NCBI GenBank assembly: GCA_947457975.1
Contig: CANGYC010000098.1
Coordinates: 1-7,937 of the forward strand
DNA length: 7,937 nt
Reading direction: 5' to 3'
From: Comamonadaceae bacterium
GTDB lineage: Bacteria > Pseudomonadota > Gammaproteobacteria > Burkholderiales > Burkholderiaceae_C
The position numbers and the translations under genes are program-made. Positions 1 to 5,737 of the stretch are shown in pieces (the first letter of the stretch is position 1; each line of letters begins with the position of its first letter). The notes beneath the pieces are model-generated. The model did not search any database, was not told where the DNA came from, and worked only from the letters and a program-made list of their open reading frames with translations.

Positions 1-747
1 ATCCTGCGGGAGCAGGGCGTCAACTCCCACGTGGAGATGGCCTACGCCTTCACCCTCGCCGGCTTTGAGGCCGTCGACGTGCACATGACCGACCTGCAGG
101 CCGGCCGGGTGCAGCTGTCGCAATTTGCCGGCGTGGTGGCCTGCGGCGGTTTCAGCTATGGCGACACCCTGGGCGCCGGCATCGGCTGGGCGCGCTCCAT
201 CTTGTTCAACCCGGCCCTGGCCGATCAGTTCAAGGCCTTCTTTGCCCGCCCCGACACCTTTGGCCTGGGCGTGTGCAACGGCTGCCAGATGTTCGCTGAG
301 CTGGCCGACATCATTCCGGGTGCCGAGGCCTGGCCGCGCTTTACCACCAACCAGAGCGAGCGCTTTGAGGCGCGTCTGAGCCAGGTGGAGGTGCTGGCCT
401 CTCCGAGCCTGTTCTTCCAGGGCATGGCCGGTGCCCGCCTGCCGATTGCCGTGGCCCACGGCGAAGGCTTTGCCAACTTTTCGCGCCGGGGCAATGCGGC
501 CCAGGCCGTGGCCGCCATGCGTTTCGTTGATCACTTCGGCCAGCCCACCGAAGCCTATCCGCTCAACCCAAACGGCAGCCCGGGCGGCCTCACCGCCGTG
601 ACCACGGCCGACGGACGCTTCACGGCCATGATGCCCCACCCCGAGCGCGTGTTCCGCAACGTACAGATGAGCTGGACCAGCGGCGAGCTCAGCGCCCACA
701 GCCCCTGGATGCAGATCTGGCACAACGCCCGCAAGGCGGTGGGATAA
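1..747 (+). CDS. purL: Phosphoribosylformylglycinamidine synthase (FGAM synthase), C-terminal glutaminase domain, 5' end cut by the window
   Basis: PurL carries out the fourth step of de novo purine synthesis in the cytoplasm: ATP- and glutamine-dependent conversion of FGAR to FGAM. Only the last 248 residues are present, reading in frame from base 1. They form the class I glutamine amidotransferase domain that releases ammonia from glutamine. Visible motifs are [14 protein letters not shown], the nucleophile loop [10 protein letters not shown] (Cys is fragment residue 92, bases 274-276) and PHPERVF, whose His 213 and Glu 215 complete the catalytic triad. The ending ([15 protein letters not shown]) is typical of the single-chain proteobacterial PurL of about 1,300 residues, so roughly 1,000 residues lie upstream of the window. 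No frameshift or internal stop is seen. A strong terminator begins 19 nt after the TAA, so purL is probably the last gene of its transcript. Confidence 0.97.
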   Translation: MLREQGVNSHVEMAYAFTLAGFEAVDVHMTDLQAGRVQLSQFAGVVACGGFSYGDTLGAGIGWARSILFNPALADQFKAFFARPDTFGLGVCNGCQMFAELADIIPGAEAWPRFTTNQSERFEARLSQVEVLASPSLFFQGMAGARLPIAVAHGEGFANFSRRGNAAQAVAAMRFVDHFGQPTEAYPLNPNGSPGGLTAVTTADGRFTAMMPHPERVFRNVQMSWTSGELSAHSPWMQIWHNARKAVG

Positions 748-766
748 AGCACATGGATCCAGCCAA

Positions 767-794
767 GCAAAAGGGCCCCTCGGGGCCCTTTTGC
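767..794. terminator. Bidirectional intrinsic terminator between purL and the DUF3297 gene
   Basis: A perfect 13-bp inverted repeat, GCAAAAGGGCCCC (767-779) and GGGGCCCTTTTGC (782-794), surrounds the two bases TC; in RNA the inner C-G pair would open to give a 4-nt loop. The stem carries an A run on the left and a T run on the right, so it can end transcription from either side. It lies 19 nt after the purL stop and 43 nt beyond the stop of the converging DUF3297 gene. Confidence 0.88.
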
Positions 795-805
795 ATCCAG
801 GCGAT

Positions 806-839
806 TCATCTCCTGGTGAGATGACAAGGCAGCTGCCTT
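806..839. repeat. Two further small inverted repeats next to the terminator
   Basis: TCATCTC (806-812) and GAGATGA (818-824) form a perfect 7-bp stem around a 5-nt loop. Directly after comes a perfect 14-base palindrome, AAGGCAGCTGCCTT (826-839), which overlaps the stop codon of the DUF3297 gene. Neither has a T tract. They may be extra RNA 3'-end structures or chance; the function is unknown. Confidence 0.5.
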
Positions 840-1086
840 ACTCCTTGTAGAAGACTTCCACCTTGCCCTTGAGCTTGATCAGCAAGGGCTGGCCTTTGCG
901 GTCCAGGGTTTTGCCGGCAGGCACCTTGATCCAGCCTTCGCTGATGCAGTACTCCTCCACGTCGAAGCGCTCCTTGCCGTTGAAGCGAATACCCACAGGG
1001 TGCTCAAACACGGCCGGCACATGGTGTGGGCTGCGCGGGTCAATCGAGAGGTGGTCGGGCAGGGCAGGGCGAAGGGCGTCGGTCAT
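838..1086 (-). CDS. DUF3297 family small protein, function unknown
   Basis: This 82-residue protein matches my recollection of the DUF3297 family, small cytoplasmic proteins common in proteobacteria with no established function. The recognisable parts are LPDHLSIDPRSPHH near the start, GIRFNGKERFDVEEYCISEGW in the middle (residues 32-52) and AGKTLDRKGQPLLIKLKGKVE toward the end. The length is normal for the family and the frame is intact. No signal peptide or membrane segment is visible. The single cysteine (Cys 47) sits in the conserved EEYC stretch. The ATG lies behind TTTTTGAGCCC, with no convincing Shine-Dalgarno sequence. The gene converges on purL, with a shared terminator between them, and is divergent from the Bug protein gene across 124 nt. 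It appears to be a single-gene transcript. Confidence 0.9.
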   Translation of the reverse strand: MTDALRPALPDHLSIDPRSPHHVPAVFEHPVGIRFNGKERFDVEEYCISEGWIKVPAGKTLDRKGQPLLIKLKGKVEVFYKE

Positions 1087-1112
1087 GGGCTCAAAAAGAG
1101 TGCTTGGGGTGC

Positions 1113-1126
1113 CTGCATTGTTGCAG
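1113..1126. promoter_or_regulatory. Small dyad in the divergent DUF3297/Bug intergenic region
   Basis: CTGCA-TTGT-TGCAG is a perfect 5-bp dyad with a 4-nt centre. Read on the minus strand it contains AACAAT (1122-1117), a possible weak -10 element about 30 nt before the DUF3297 start; I see no good -35 partner. It could equally be a small operator or chance. Confidence 0.22.
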
Positions 1127-1197
1127 AGCGCTTGGCGTTCTAGGGTTTTCAGCGGTGGATGACCGAGGGTCCGCAGCTAGCATGGCGCTCATTTCAT

Positions 1198-1203
1198 GAG
1201 GAG
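1198..1203 (+). promoter_or_regulatory. Ribosome binding site that fixes the Bug protein start
   Basis: GAGGAG lies 7 nt before the ATG at 1211. The in-frame ATG at 1196 overlaps this site and cannot use it, so 1211 is the preferred start. Confidence 0.8.
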
Positions 1204-1210
1204 TTTGTTC

Positions 1211-2188
1211 ATGTCCAACGCTGTCCATCGCCGTCGATTGTTTGCCTTGTCCGCGCTGCTGCTGGGGGCCGGAGTGGCCTTCGCCCAGGAACGCTACCCT
1301 GCCAGGTCCGTCACCCTGGTGGTGCCGCAGGCCGCAGGCGGCGCCAATGACGCGATCGCGCGCATCGTGGCCCAGAAGCTCACCGAGATCAGCGGCCAGT
1401 CCTTCCTGGTGGAAAACCGGCCGGGCGCCGGCGGCAACATCGGCACCGCCCTGGTGGCCAAGTCGCGGGCAGACGGCTACACGCTGATGCTCACGGCCGA
1501 CAGTTCTTACGTCATCAACCCGTCCCTGTACAAAAGCACCGGCTTTGATCCCTTGAAGGACTTCGAGCCGGTCACGCCCGTGGCCACCGCCGGCTATGTG
1601 CTCGTGGCCAACAATCAATTCCCGGCCAGGAACGTCACCGAACTGATTGCGCAGGCCAAGGCCCAGCCCGGCAAGATCATGATCGGCTCGGCCGGCAATG
1701 GCACCGTCAACCACCTGGTGGGCGAAATGCTCAACAAGGCCGCCGGCATCGACCTCGTGCATGTGCCTTACAAAGGAGCGGCTGCAGCCGTGACGGACTT
1801 GGTTGGCGGGCAGGTACAGGTGTCGGTCCAGAGCCTGCCGTCGTCGATCAGCTTCATTCGCAGCGGGCGCATCAAGGTGCTGGGCGTGGTCAATGAAAAA
1901 AGGCTCGCGGCCCTGCCGGATGCCGCCCCCATCAGCGAGGTGGTCAGAGGCCTGGCGGTCACGCCCTGGTACGGGGTGTTTGCACCGGCTGGAACGCCGG
2001 CGCCCCTGGTCGCCCAACTGGAATCGCTGATCCACCGCGCGCTCGAAGCCCCCGATGTGCGCGAAAAGCTGGCCAATGTGGGCGCAGAGCCCTATCGGCT
2101 GAACCAGGAGCAGTTCTCGGCCCTGATCCGCGCGGAACTGCCGCGCTGGGCCAGGGTGGTCAAGGAATCGGGCGCCACCATCGATTGA
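1211..2188 (+). CDS. Bug/TctC-family tripartite tricarboxylate transporter substrate-binding protein
   Basis: This 325-residue periplasmic binding protein belongs to the Bug (TctC-like) family, which captures small carboxylates and related compounds and, when partnered, delivers them to TctA/TctB membrane permeases. The N-terminus has a basic start (HRRRLF), a hydrophobic core and a probable cleavage site AFA|QE after residue 25; the three arginines leave a Tat-type signal possible. Family motifs are present in order: YPARSVTLVVPQAAGGAND, FLVENRPGAGGNIGT, ADGYTLMLT, HVPYKGAAAAVTDLVGGQV, SGRIKVLGVV and WYGVFAPAGTP. The length is normal for the family. The start at 1211 is chosen for its GAGGAG site and clean signal peptide. 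No tctA or tctB lies in the window, so it is an orphan receptor as far as can be seen, which is common in Burkholderiales. The ligand cannot be deduced. Confidence 0.95.
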   Translation: MSNAVHRRRLFALSALLLGAGVAFAQERYPARSVTLVVPQAAGGANDAIARIVAQKLTEISGQSFLVENRPGAGGNIGTALVAKSRADGYTLMLTADSSYVINPSLYKSTGFDPLKDFEPVTPVATAGYVLVANNQFPARNVTELIAQAKAQPGKIMIGSAGNGTVNHLVGEMLNKAAGIDLVHVPYKGAAAAVTDLVGGQVQVSVQSLPSSISFIRSGRIKVLGVVNEKRLAALPDAAPISEVVRGLAVTPWYGVFAPAGTPAPLVAQLESLIHRALEAPDVREKLANVGAEPYRLNQEQFSALIRAELPRWARVVKESGATID

Positions 2189-2208
2189 GCGGAGCTCCCC
2201 GCCCGGTC

Positions 2209-2232
2209 CAAGGGTGTCAGTGCACGCCCTTG
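2209..2232. terminator. Weak hairpin after the Bug protein gene
   Basis: CAAGGGTGT (2209-2217) pairs with ACGCCCTTG (2224-2232), a 9-bp stem with one G-T wobble and a 6-nt loop, 20 nt after the Bug stop codon. No T tract follows, so it is at best an inefficient or Rho-assisted 3' end. It also overlaps the end of the possible gene remnant on the other strand, which may be the true origin of this sequence. Confidence 0.25.
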
Positions 2233-2337
2233 AGGGCTGGGCGGTTCTTGTAGAACTCGATGGGCGGCCAGGCGGGCCAGGTCGCTCACGCTGTTGTCGG
2301 CCGTTCGGGCCGGGGAGAGCAGTTCGAGCAGGTTCGC
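2217..2337 (-). pseudogene. Possible 3' remnant of a lost gene, frameshifted; family not recognised
   Basis: The 295 bases between the Bug gene and the next gene hold no intact coding region. On the minus strand, two adjoining frames give protein-like text. From 2337 to 2263 the translation is ANLLELLSPART followed by ADNSVSDLARLAA. After one extra base (C at 2262) the next frame gives IEFYKNRPALKGVH and a TGA at 2217-2219. The second frame has a stop just upstream (the TGA inside GCGTGAGCG), and the first runs into unlikely sequence after the junction, so neither alone makes a gene. Joined by a one-base shift they read like a natural C-terminus, with normal codons for this genome. The part from about 2340 to 2483 looks non-coding. 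I do not recognise the family. This is inference from a short stretch and could be chance. Confidence 0.3.
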
Positions 2338-2467
2338 GCGAATGGGGCGTTTTTGTCGGGAATTCGATGAGGATGAGCGCGCAGCGGACTCGTCAGCGGC
2401 TGTTCAGGCAAGAAGAGCGTGTTGTCATCATCTTTGCATGGCTTCGAGGCATGATCCGTGTTTCACC

Positions 2468-2473
2468 AAGGAG
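2468..2473 (+). promoter_or_regulatory. Ribosome binding site that fixes the metallophosphoesterase start
   Basis: AAGGAG ends 10 nt before the ATG at 2484. The in-frame ATG at 2451 has only GAGG two bases before it, and would add 11 residues in front of an otherwise clean signal peptide, so 2484 is preferred. Confidence 0.65.
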
Positions 2474-2483
2474 ATACTGCCTC

Positions 2484-3449
2484 ATGTTCTTGCGTTCTCT
2501 GGCATTGGTGCTGGTCCTTGTGACTGCTGTCGGTACGGCCTGGGCCCAGCGTTTTGAATTTGTTGCCCTGGGCGATCTGCCCTATGGATCTGACAGTCAG
2601 GCGGGAGCACCCTACAGGGCATTGATCGGTGCCATCAACCGTGAAAAGCCGGCTTTTTCTGTCCATGTCGGCGACATCAAGTCGGGGGGCTCGGTCTGTT
2701 CCAACGAGGAGTTTGTGCGTCAACGGGCGCACTTTGATTTGTTCGATGGAGCCGTGATGTACACCCCCGGCGATAACGAATGGACGGACTGCCACCGCGC
2801 CAGCAATGGCAGCTATGAACCCGTGGAGCGCCTGCAGGCGCTTCGGCGCCTGTTTTTTTCTCCGGGCCGGTCGCTTGGGCAGCGTCCGCTAAAAGTGGAG
2901 AACCAGTCCAGCCTGATGCCTTCCCATGGCAGTTACATCGAAAACCAGCGCTGGATGCACCAGGGCGTGCTGTTTGTCACCTTGCATGTGGTGGGCAGCA
3001 ACAACAACCTAGACCCCAGCCGCTCCGCCACAGTGGCTGAGTACGAAGCCCGTGACCGGGCCAACCTGGCCTGGCTCCAGGACGCTTTTGCCCTGGCCCG
3101 TGCCCAGGGTGCACGTGCGCTGGTGGTGGCCATGCAGGCAGACCCCCTGGGGCCTTTGAATGTCAGCGGCGTGGTTGGTCCGAGCTCGGGTTTTGCCCAG
3201 ATCGTGGGTCGCACATTGCTGCCTCTGTCACGTGAGGCGCCATTTCCAGTGCTGCTCATCCACGGCGATTCACACACCTTTCGCTTTGACCGGCCCTTCA
3301 TGCTGCAAGGACATCCCCTGCCGCAACTGATGCGTCTTCAGGTTCCCGGCGATCGTGATGTGCGGGCTGTGGCAGTACAGGTGGATCTGGATCAGCCCAT
3401 GCCGTTTTCAGTGCGGCTGCTTGAACCGGTGACGGCCGCGCGGCCATGA
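2484..3449 (+). CDS. Secreted metallophosphoesterase-like protein, substrate unknown
   Basis: This 321-residue protein starts with a signal peptide (MFLRSLALVLVLVTAVGTAW, probable cleavage AWA|QR after residue 21), so it is likely periplasmic. The order and spacing of aspartate and histidine motifs fit the calcineurin-like metallophosphoesterase fold: ALGDLPYG (residues 28-35), HVGDIKSG (61-68), TPGDNEWTD (94-102), a lone His 168 in TLHVVGSNNN, and IHGDSHTFRFD (259-269). These stand for GDxH, GDxxxxG, GNHD/E, an internal His and GHxH, but several are altered: the first lacks its His, the third is GDNE and the last is GDSH. Metal binding still looks possible. Cys 72 and Cys 103 lie near two metal loops and could form a disulfide. 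Known enzymes of this fold cleave phosphomonoesters or phosphodiesters; the substrate here cannot be told. By eye the gene is less GC-rich than its neighbours. It is probably monocistronic and ends at a strong terminator. Confidence 0.85.
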   Translation: MFLRSLALVLVLVTAVGTAWAQRFEFVALGDLPYGSDSQAGAPYRALIGAINREKPAFSVHVGDIKSGGSVCSNEEFVRQRAHFDLFDGAVMYTPGDNEWTDCHRASNGSYEPVERLQALRRLFFSPGRSLGQRPLKVENQSSLMPSHGSYIENQRWMHQGVLFVTLHVVGSNNNLDPSRSATVAEYEARDRANLAWLQDAFALARAQGARALVVAMQADPLGPLNVSGVVGPSSGFAQIVGRTLLPLSREAPFPVLLIHGDSHTFRFDRPFMLQGHPLPQLMRLQVPGDRDVRAVAVQVDLDQPMPFSVRLLEPVTAARP

Positions 3450-3475
3450 AAAAAGCAGCCCGTAGGCTGCTTTTT
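3450..3475. terminator. Bidirectional intrinsic terminator
   Basis: AAAAAGCAGCC (3450-3460) and GGCTGCTTTTT (3465-3475) make a perfect 11-bp stem with loop CGTA. T runs appear on the 3' side of either strand, so it serves both the metallophosphoesterase gene (its TGA ends at 3449, directly before the stem) and the converging peptidylprolyl isomerase gene, whose stop is 17 nt to the right. Confidence 0.9.
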
Positions 3476-3492
3476 GTAGGTCGCTGGCCGGC

Positions 3493-4278
3493 TTACTCGA
3501 CTTTGGCCTTGCCGCGCAGCTCTTCCTGGAACTTGGCCAGGCGCTGCTGCTGCATCTGCTGCTGCAGCTGCGGCTTGACCTGCTCAAAGGAGGGAATCTG
3601 CGGGTTGCGCACATCGTCCAGACGGATCACGTGCCAGCCGAACTGCGACTTCACCGGCGCATCGGTCACCTGGCCTTTGTTGAGTTTGACCAGGGCCTGG
3701 CTGAACTCCGGAACATAGTTGTCGGGCGTGGCCCAATCCAGGTCGCCACCGTTGGCGCCGGAGCCTGGGTCCTTGGACTGCTTCTTGGCGATGTCTTCAA
3801 ACTTGCCGCCCCTCTTGAGGCTGGCGATGATGGCCTTGGCCTGGTCTTCTTTCTCCACCAGGATGTGGCGGGCCTTGTATTCCTTGCCGCTGTTGGCCGC
3901 CACGTACTTGTCGTACTCGGCCTTCATCTCGGCGTCGGTGACCGGGCTCTTTTTCTGGACGTCGTTAAAGAGTTCACGGATCAGGATGCTCTGGCGGGCC
4001 AGCTCGATCTGGGCGCGATAGTCATCGGTCTGCGCCAGGCCCCGACGTTCGGCTTCCTGCATGAAGATCTCGCGCACGATCACTTCATCGCGCAACTGGC
4101 CCTGAATTTCCGGCGTGACGGGGCGGCCCGAGCGCTCGATCTGGGTGGCCAGCGCATCCAGACGGGCTTTGGGTACGGCCTTGCCGTTGACGATGGCCAC
4201 GTTCTGGGCAAGGGCGGCGGTGGCCGACAGGCCCATCAGGCAGGCCACGGCGGTGGCCTTGAAAAGCTGCTTGTTCAT
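3493..4278 (-). CDS. Periplasmic parvulin-type (PpiC/SurA-like) peptidylprolyl isomerase
   Basis: This is a 261-residue exported folding factor. The signal peptide (MNKQLFKATAVACLMG, probable cleavage ALA|QN after residue 24) points to the periplasm. An N-terminal helical chaperone-like part (about 30-130, beginning VAIVNGKAVPKARLDAL) precedes a rotamase domain at about 136-222, marked by YKARHILVEKED, SKDPGSGANGGDLDW, VPEFSQALVKL and FGWHVIRLDDV. The domain catalyses cis-trans isomerisation of proline peptide bonds in exported proteins. The tail (residues 231-261) is glutamine-rich and probably helical. The frame is open upstream to 4350, but ATG 4278 is chosen because AGGA lies 5 nt before it (4284-4287) and the signal peptide starts there. 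It is the last gene of the minus-strand block, 71 nt after bolA. I leave the symbol blank because several paralogues share this architecture. Confidence 0.93.
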   Translation of the reverse strand: MNKQLFKATAVACLMGLSATAALAQNVAIVNGKAVPKARLDALATQIERSGRPVTPEIQGQLRDEVIVREIFMQEAERRGLAQTDDYRAQIELARQSILIRELFNDVQKKSPVTDAEMKAEYDKYVAANSGKEYKARHILVEKEDQAKAIIASLKRGGKFEDIAKKQSKDPGSGANGGDLDWATPDNYVPEFSQALVKLNKGQVTDAPVKSQFGWHVIRLDDVRNPQIPSFEQVKPQLQQQMQQQRLAKFQEELRGKAKVE

Positions 4279-4349
4279 GCGAATCCTGGAGAGTCTCGGA
4301 AATGGGAAGAAGGGGAATTGCGGGGCGGTTAGAGCGGCTGATGCAGACA

Positions 4350-4640
4350 TCAGGCCGGACTGCTTGCCTCGATGGCCAGGGCGTGAAGGCCGCGGTCCAT
4401 GAAATCGTGCAGCGCATCATACACAAGCCGGTGACAGGCCACGCGGCTCTTGCCGTCAAACGCGGCACTGGCAATGCGCACCCTGAAATGGGTGCCATAG
4501 CCCGCATCGCCTGCACCAGAGTGGCCCGCGTGGGACGCGCTTTCATCAATCACTTCCAGCCGGCTCGGGGCCAGCCGCTCTTGCAGGCGGGCCTCAATCT
4601 CGGGCGCCCTGGGCAGGGTATGCAGACCGGGCCCGCTCAT
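4350..4640 (-). CDS. bolA: BolA family protein
   Basis: This 96-residue protein has the BolA fold signature: an N-terminal helix (RAPEIEARLQERLAPSRLEV), the DESASHAGHSG loop, then YGTHFRVRIASAAFDGKS and the helix-turn-helix-like ACHRLVYDALHDFM. BolA proteins pair with monothiol glutaredoxins to bind [2Fe-2S] clusters and take part in iron and redox homeostasis; some also affect cell shape and transcription. The invariant histidine is His 70, with His 37 and His 40 in the variable loop. Cys 69 directly before the invariant His is a residue I would not expect there. The ATG overlaps the yciB stop in ATGA (4637-4640), with AGGAG 5 nt upstream inside yciB, so the two genes are probably translationally coupled. 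BolA next to a YciB-type septation gene fits its link to cell shape, though that connection is inference. Confidence 0.94.
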   Translation of the reverse strand: MSGPGLHTLPRAPEIEARLQERLAPSRLEVIDESASHAGHSGAGDAGYGTHFRVRIASAAFDGKSRVACHRLVYDALHDFMDRGLHALAIEASSPA

Positions 4641-5278
4641 GGCCGCTCCTGCTGGGAGTCGGCCTGCTCGGGCTGCAGGTACTTGCCCAGCACCAGGGCC
4701 TGGGCCAGCAAGAAGGCCAGCATCAGCCCGATACCACCGAAGAGCTTGAAGTTCACCCAGGTGCTGGTAGAAAAGCTGTAGGCCACCCAGATGTTCAGGA
4801 AGCCCATGACCGTGAAGAAGGCCACCCAGGCCAGGTTCACCCGGCTCCAGATGGCCTCGGGCAGGCGCATTTGCTGGCCCATCAAGGCGCGGATGCCGTT
4901 CTTGCCGAGGAGCTGGCCCACCAGCAGGGCCCCGCCCATGACCCAGTACAGCACGGTGGGCTTCCACTTGATGAAGGCTTCGCTGTGGAAATAAATGGTG
5001 GCCCCGCCCAGCAGGGTCACCAGGCCCAGGCTTACCCACAGCATGGTGTCCACCTTCTGCCCGCGCGACATGAGGTAGGCGATCTGCAGCAAGGTGGCGG
5101 CGATCACCACCACGGTGGCCAGCAGCACCGGCGCCTCGCTCGGGCCCACCACACCGCCGGCGACCATGAAGCCCAGCCACTCGGTGGCCGTGGCAGCGGC
5201 CCAGTCGGGCTGCCCTTCGGCGTACTTGAACATGCCGAAGAAAAGAACAATGGGAAGGAAGTCGAGAAGTATCTTCAT
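4637..5278 (-). CDS. yciB: Septation protein A / inner membrane protein YciB (IspZ)
   Basis: This is a 213-residue polytopic inner-membrane protein. The family was named from intracellular septation in Shigella; E. coli YciB interacts with elongation and division proteins and affects envelope integrity. Motifs shared with E. coli YciB are MKILLDFLP at the start, GGATIYFHSEAFIKWKPTVLYW (residues 91-112), the GALLVGQLLGK segment, SRVNLAWVAFF and WVNFKLFGG. About six hydrophobic stretches are visible, near 5-18, 34-45, 50-70, 78-96, 107-124 and 147-170, and a last one at 180-199. Compared with the E. coli protein of about 179 residues it is longer, chiefly through an insert at about 22-50 between the first and second membrane segments. 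The start matches the family exactly, yet it has no Shine-Dalgarno site. The stop overlaps bolA by 4 nt. Confidence 0.95.
   Translation of the reverse strand: MKILLDFLPIVLFFGMFKYAEGQPDWAAATATEWLGFMVAGGVVGPSEAPVLLATVVVIAATLLQIAYLMSRGQKVDTMLWVSLGLVTLLGGATIYFHSEAFIKWKPTVLYWVMGGALLVGQLLGKNGIRALMGQQMRLPEAIWSRVNLAWVAFFTVMGFLNIWVAYSFSTSTWVNFKLFGGIGLMLAFLLAQALVLGKYLQPEQADSQQERP
4646..4650 (-). promoter_or_regulatory. Ribosome binding site of bolA inside the yciB 3' end
   Basis: On the minus strand AGGAG lies 5 nt before the bolA ATG (4640). It is within the last codons of yciB, which supports coupled translation and sets the bolA start. Confidence 0.65.
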
Positions 5279-5293
5279 AGGGCGATTATCGGC
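5279..5293 (-). promoter_or_regulatory. -10-like element directly before yciB, possible leaderless promoter
   Basis: The minus strand reads GCCGATAATCGCCCT and then the yciB ATG. GATAAT (5290-5285) differs from the -10 consensus TATAAT at one base, and its end lies 6 nt from the A of the ATG, the distance expected if transcription begins at the start codon. There is no Shine-Dalgarno site. No convincing -35 hexamer is seen at 17-18 nt. The same arrangement precedes selO. Promoter activity is inferred. Confidence 0.45.
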
Positions 5294-5299
5294 AGGGCC

Positions 5300-5725
5300 T
5301 CAGGCAGGGTCCTTGTGAGGAAGAAAACCCAGCGAGGCCGAGTTCATGCAATAGCGCAGGCCGGTCGGGGGCGGACCGTCCGGAAAGACGTGGCCCAGGT
5401 GCGCCCCACAGTCAGGGCAGTGCACCTCGGTTCGCACACCCAGCCAGGCCGAGCTGTCTTCCTTGGTTTCCACCGCTGTGGCGGCCAGCGGCTGGAAAAA
5501 GCTGGGCCAGCCGGAGCCGGAGTCGTACTTGGTGGCCGAGTCGAACAAGGGCTTGTCGCAGCAAATGCAGGTGTAGGTGCCCTGGCCCTTGTGGCCCTCA
5601 AACTTGCCCGTGAAGGCGCGCTCCGTGCCTTCCTTGCGGGTGACGTGGTAGGCAAGAGGCTCGGCGCCCTTGTCGGCCAGCAGCTTCTTCCATTCGGCCT
5701 CGGATTTCTGAATCGGGTGGCTCAT
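5300..5725 (-). CDS. msrB: Peptide-methionine (R)-S-oxide reductase MsrB
   Basis: MsrB reduces the R form of methionine sulfoxide in proteins, with thioredoxin as the usual reductant; with no signal peptide it should be cytoplasmic. The protein has 141 residues, normal for a stand-alone MsrB. Motifs in order are [49 protein letters not shown] and [12 protein letters not shown]. Cys 53, Cys 56, Cys 103 and Cys 106 form the structural zinc site, and Cys 126 is the catalytic cysteine. Ser 71, in DSGSGW, occupies the place where many MsrB enzymes have the resolving cysteine, so another cysteine (perhaps Cys 55) or direct thioredoxin attack must serve. ATG 5725 is chosen over an in-frame GTG at 5731 because AAGGAG lies 5 nt before the ATG and touches the GTG. 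It follows selO by 12 nt. Confidence 0.96.
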   Translation of the reverse strand: MSHPIQKSEAEWKKLLADKGAEPLAYHVTRKEGTERAFTGKFEGHKGQGTYTCICCDKPLFDSATKYDSGSGWPSFFQPLAATAVETKEDSSAWLGVRTEVHCPDCGAHLGHVFPDGPPPTGLRYCMNSASLGFLPHKDPA

Positions 5726-5730
5726 GCTCA

Positions 5731-5736
5731 CTCCTT
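5731..5736 (-). promoter_or_regulatory. Ribosome binding site of msrB
   Basis: On the minus strand AAGGAG begins two bases after the selO stop and sits 5 nt before ATG 5725. Its last G is the first base of the alternative GTG start, which rules that start out in practice. Confidence 0.75.
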
Positions 5737-5737
5737 G

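Noticed and set aside
1091..2035. 314-codon open frame on the - strand across the Bug protein gene
   Set aside because: It is antisense to a clear Bug-family gene with signal peptide and ribosome site; the composition is that of a shadow frame.
2214..2483. Upstream extension of the metallophosphoesterase frame
   Set aside because: The added residues are Arg/Gly-rich and unlike a protein; the signal peptide and AAGGAG site place the start at 2484.
2414..2483. Candidate -35 (TTGTCA, 2422-2427) for the metallophosphoesterase gene
   Set aside because: No -10-like hexamer lies at 16-18 nt spacing, so I do not call a promoter.
3540..3570. CTG/CAG-rich run near the end of the peptidylprolyl isomerase gene
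   Set aside because: It looks like a triplet repeat but is interrupted and encodes the Gln-rich helical tail; there is no evidence that it is an unstable repeat.
3631..4332. 233-codon open frame on the + strand across the peptidylprolyl isomerase gene
   Set aside because: It is antisense to a gene with all parvulin motifs, and no family features are visible.
4641..5180. Upstream extension of the bolA frame into yciB
   Set aside because: The frame is open by chance across yciB. The BolA domain begins just after ATG 4640, which has its own ribosome site and an ATGA overlap with yciB.
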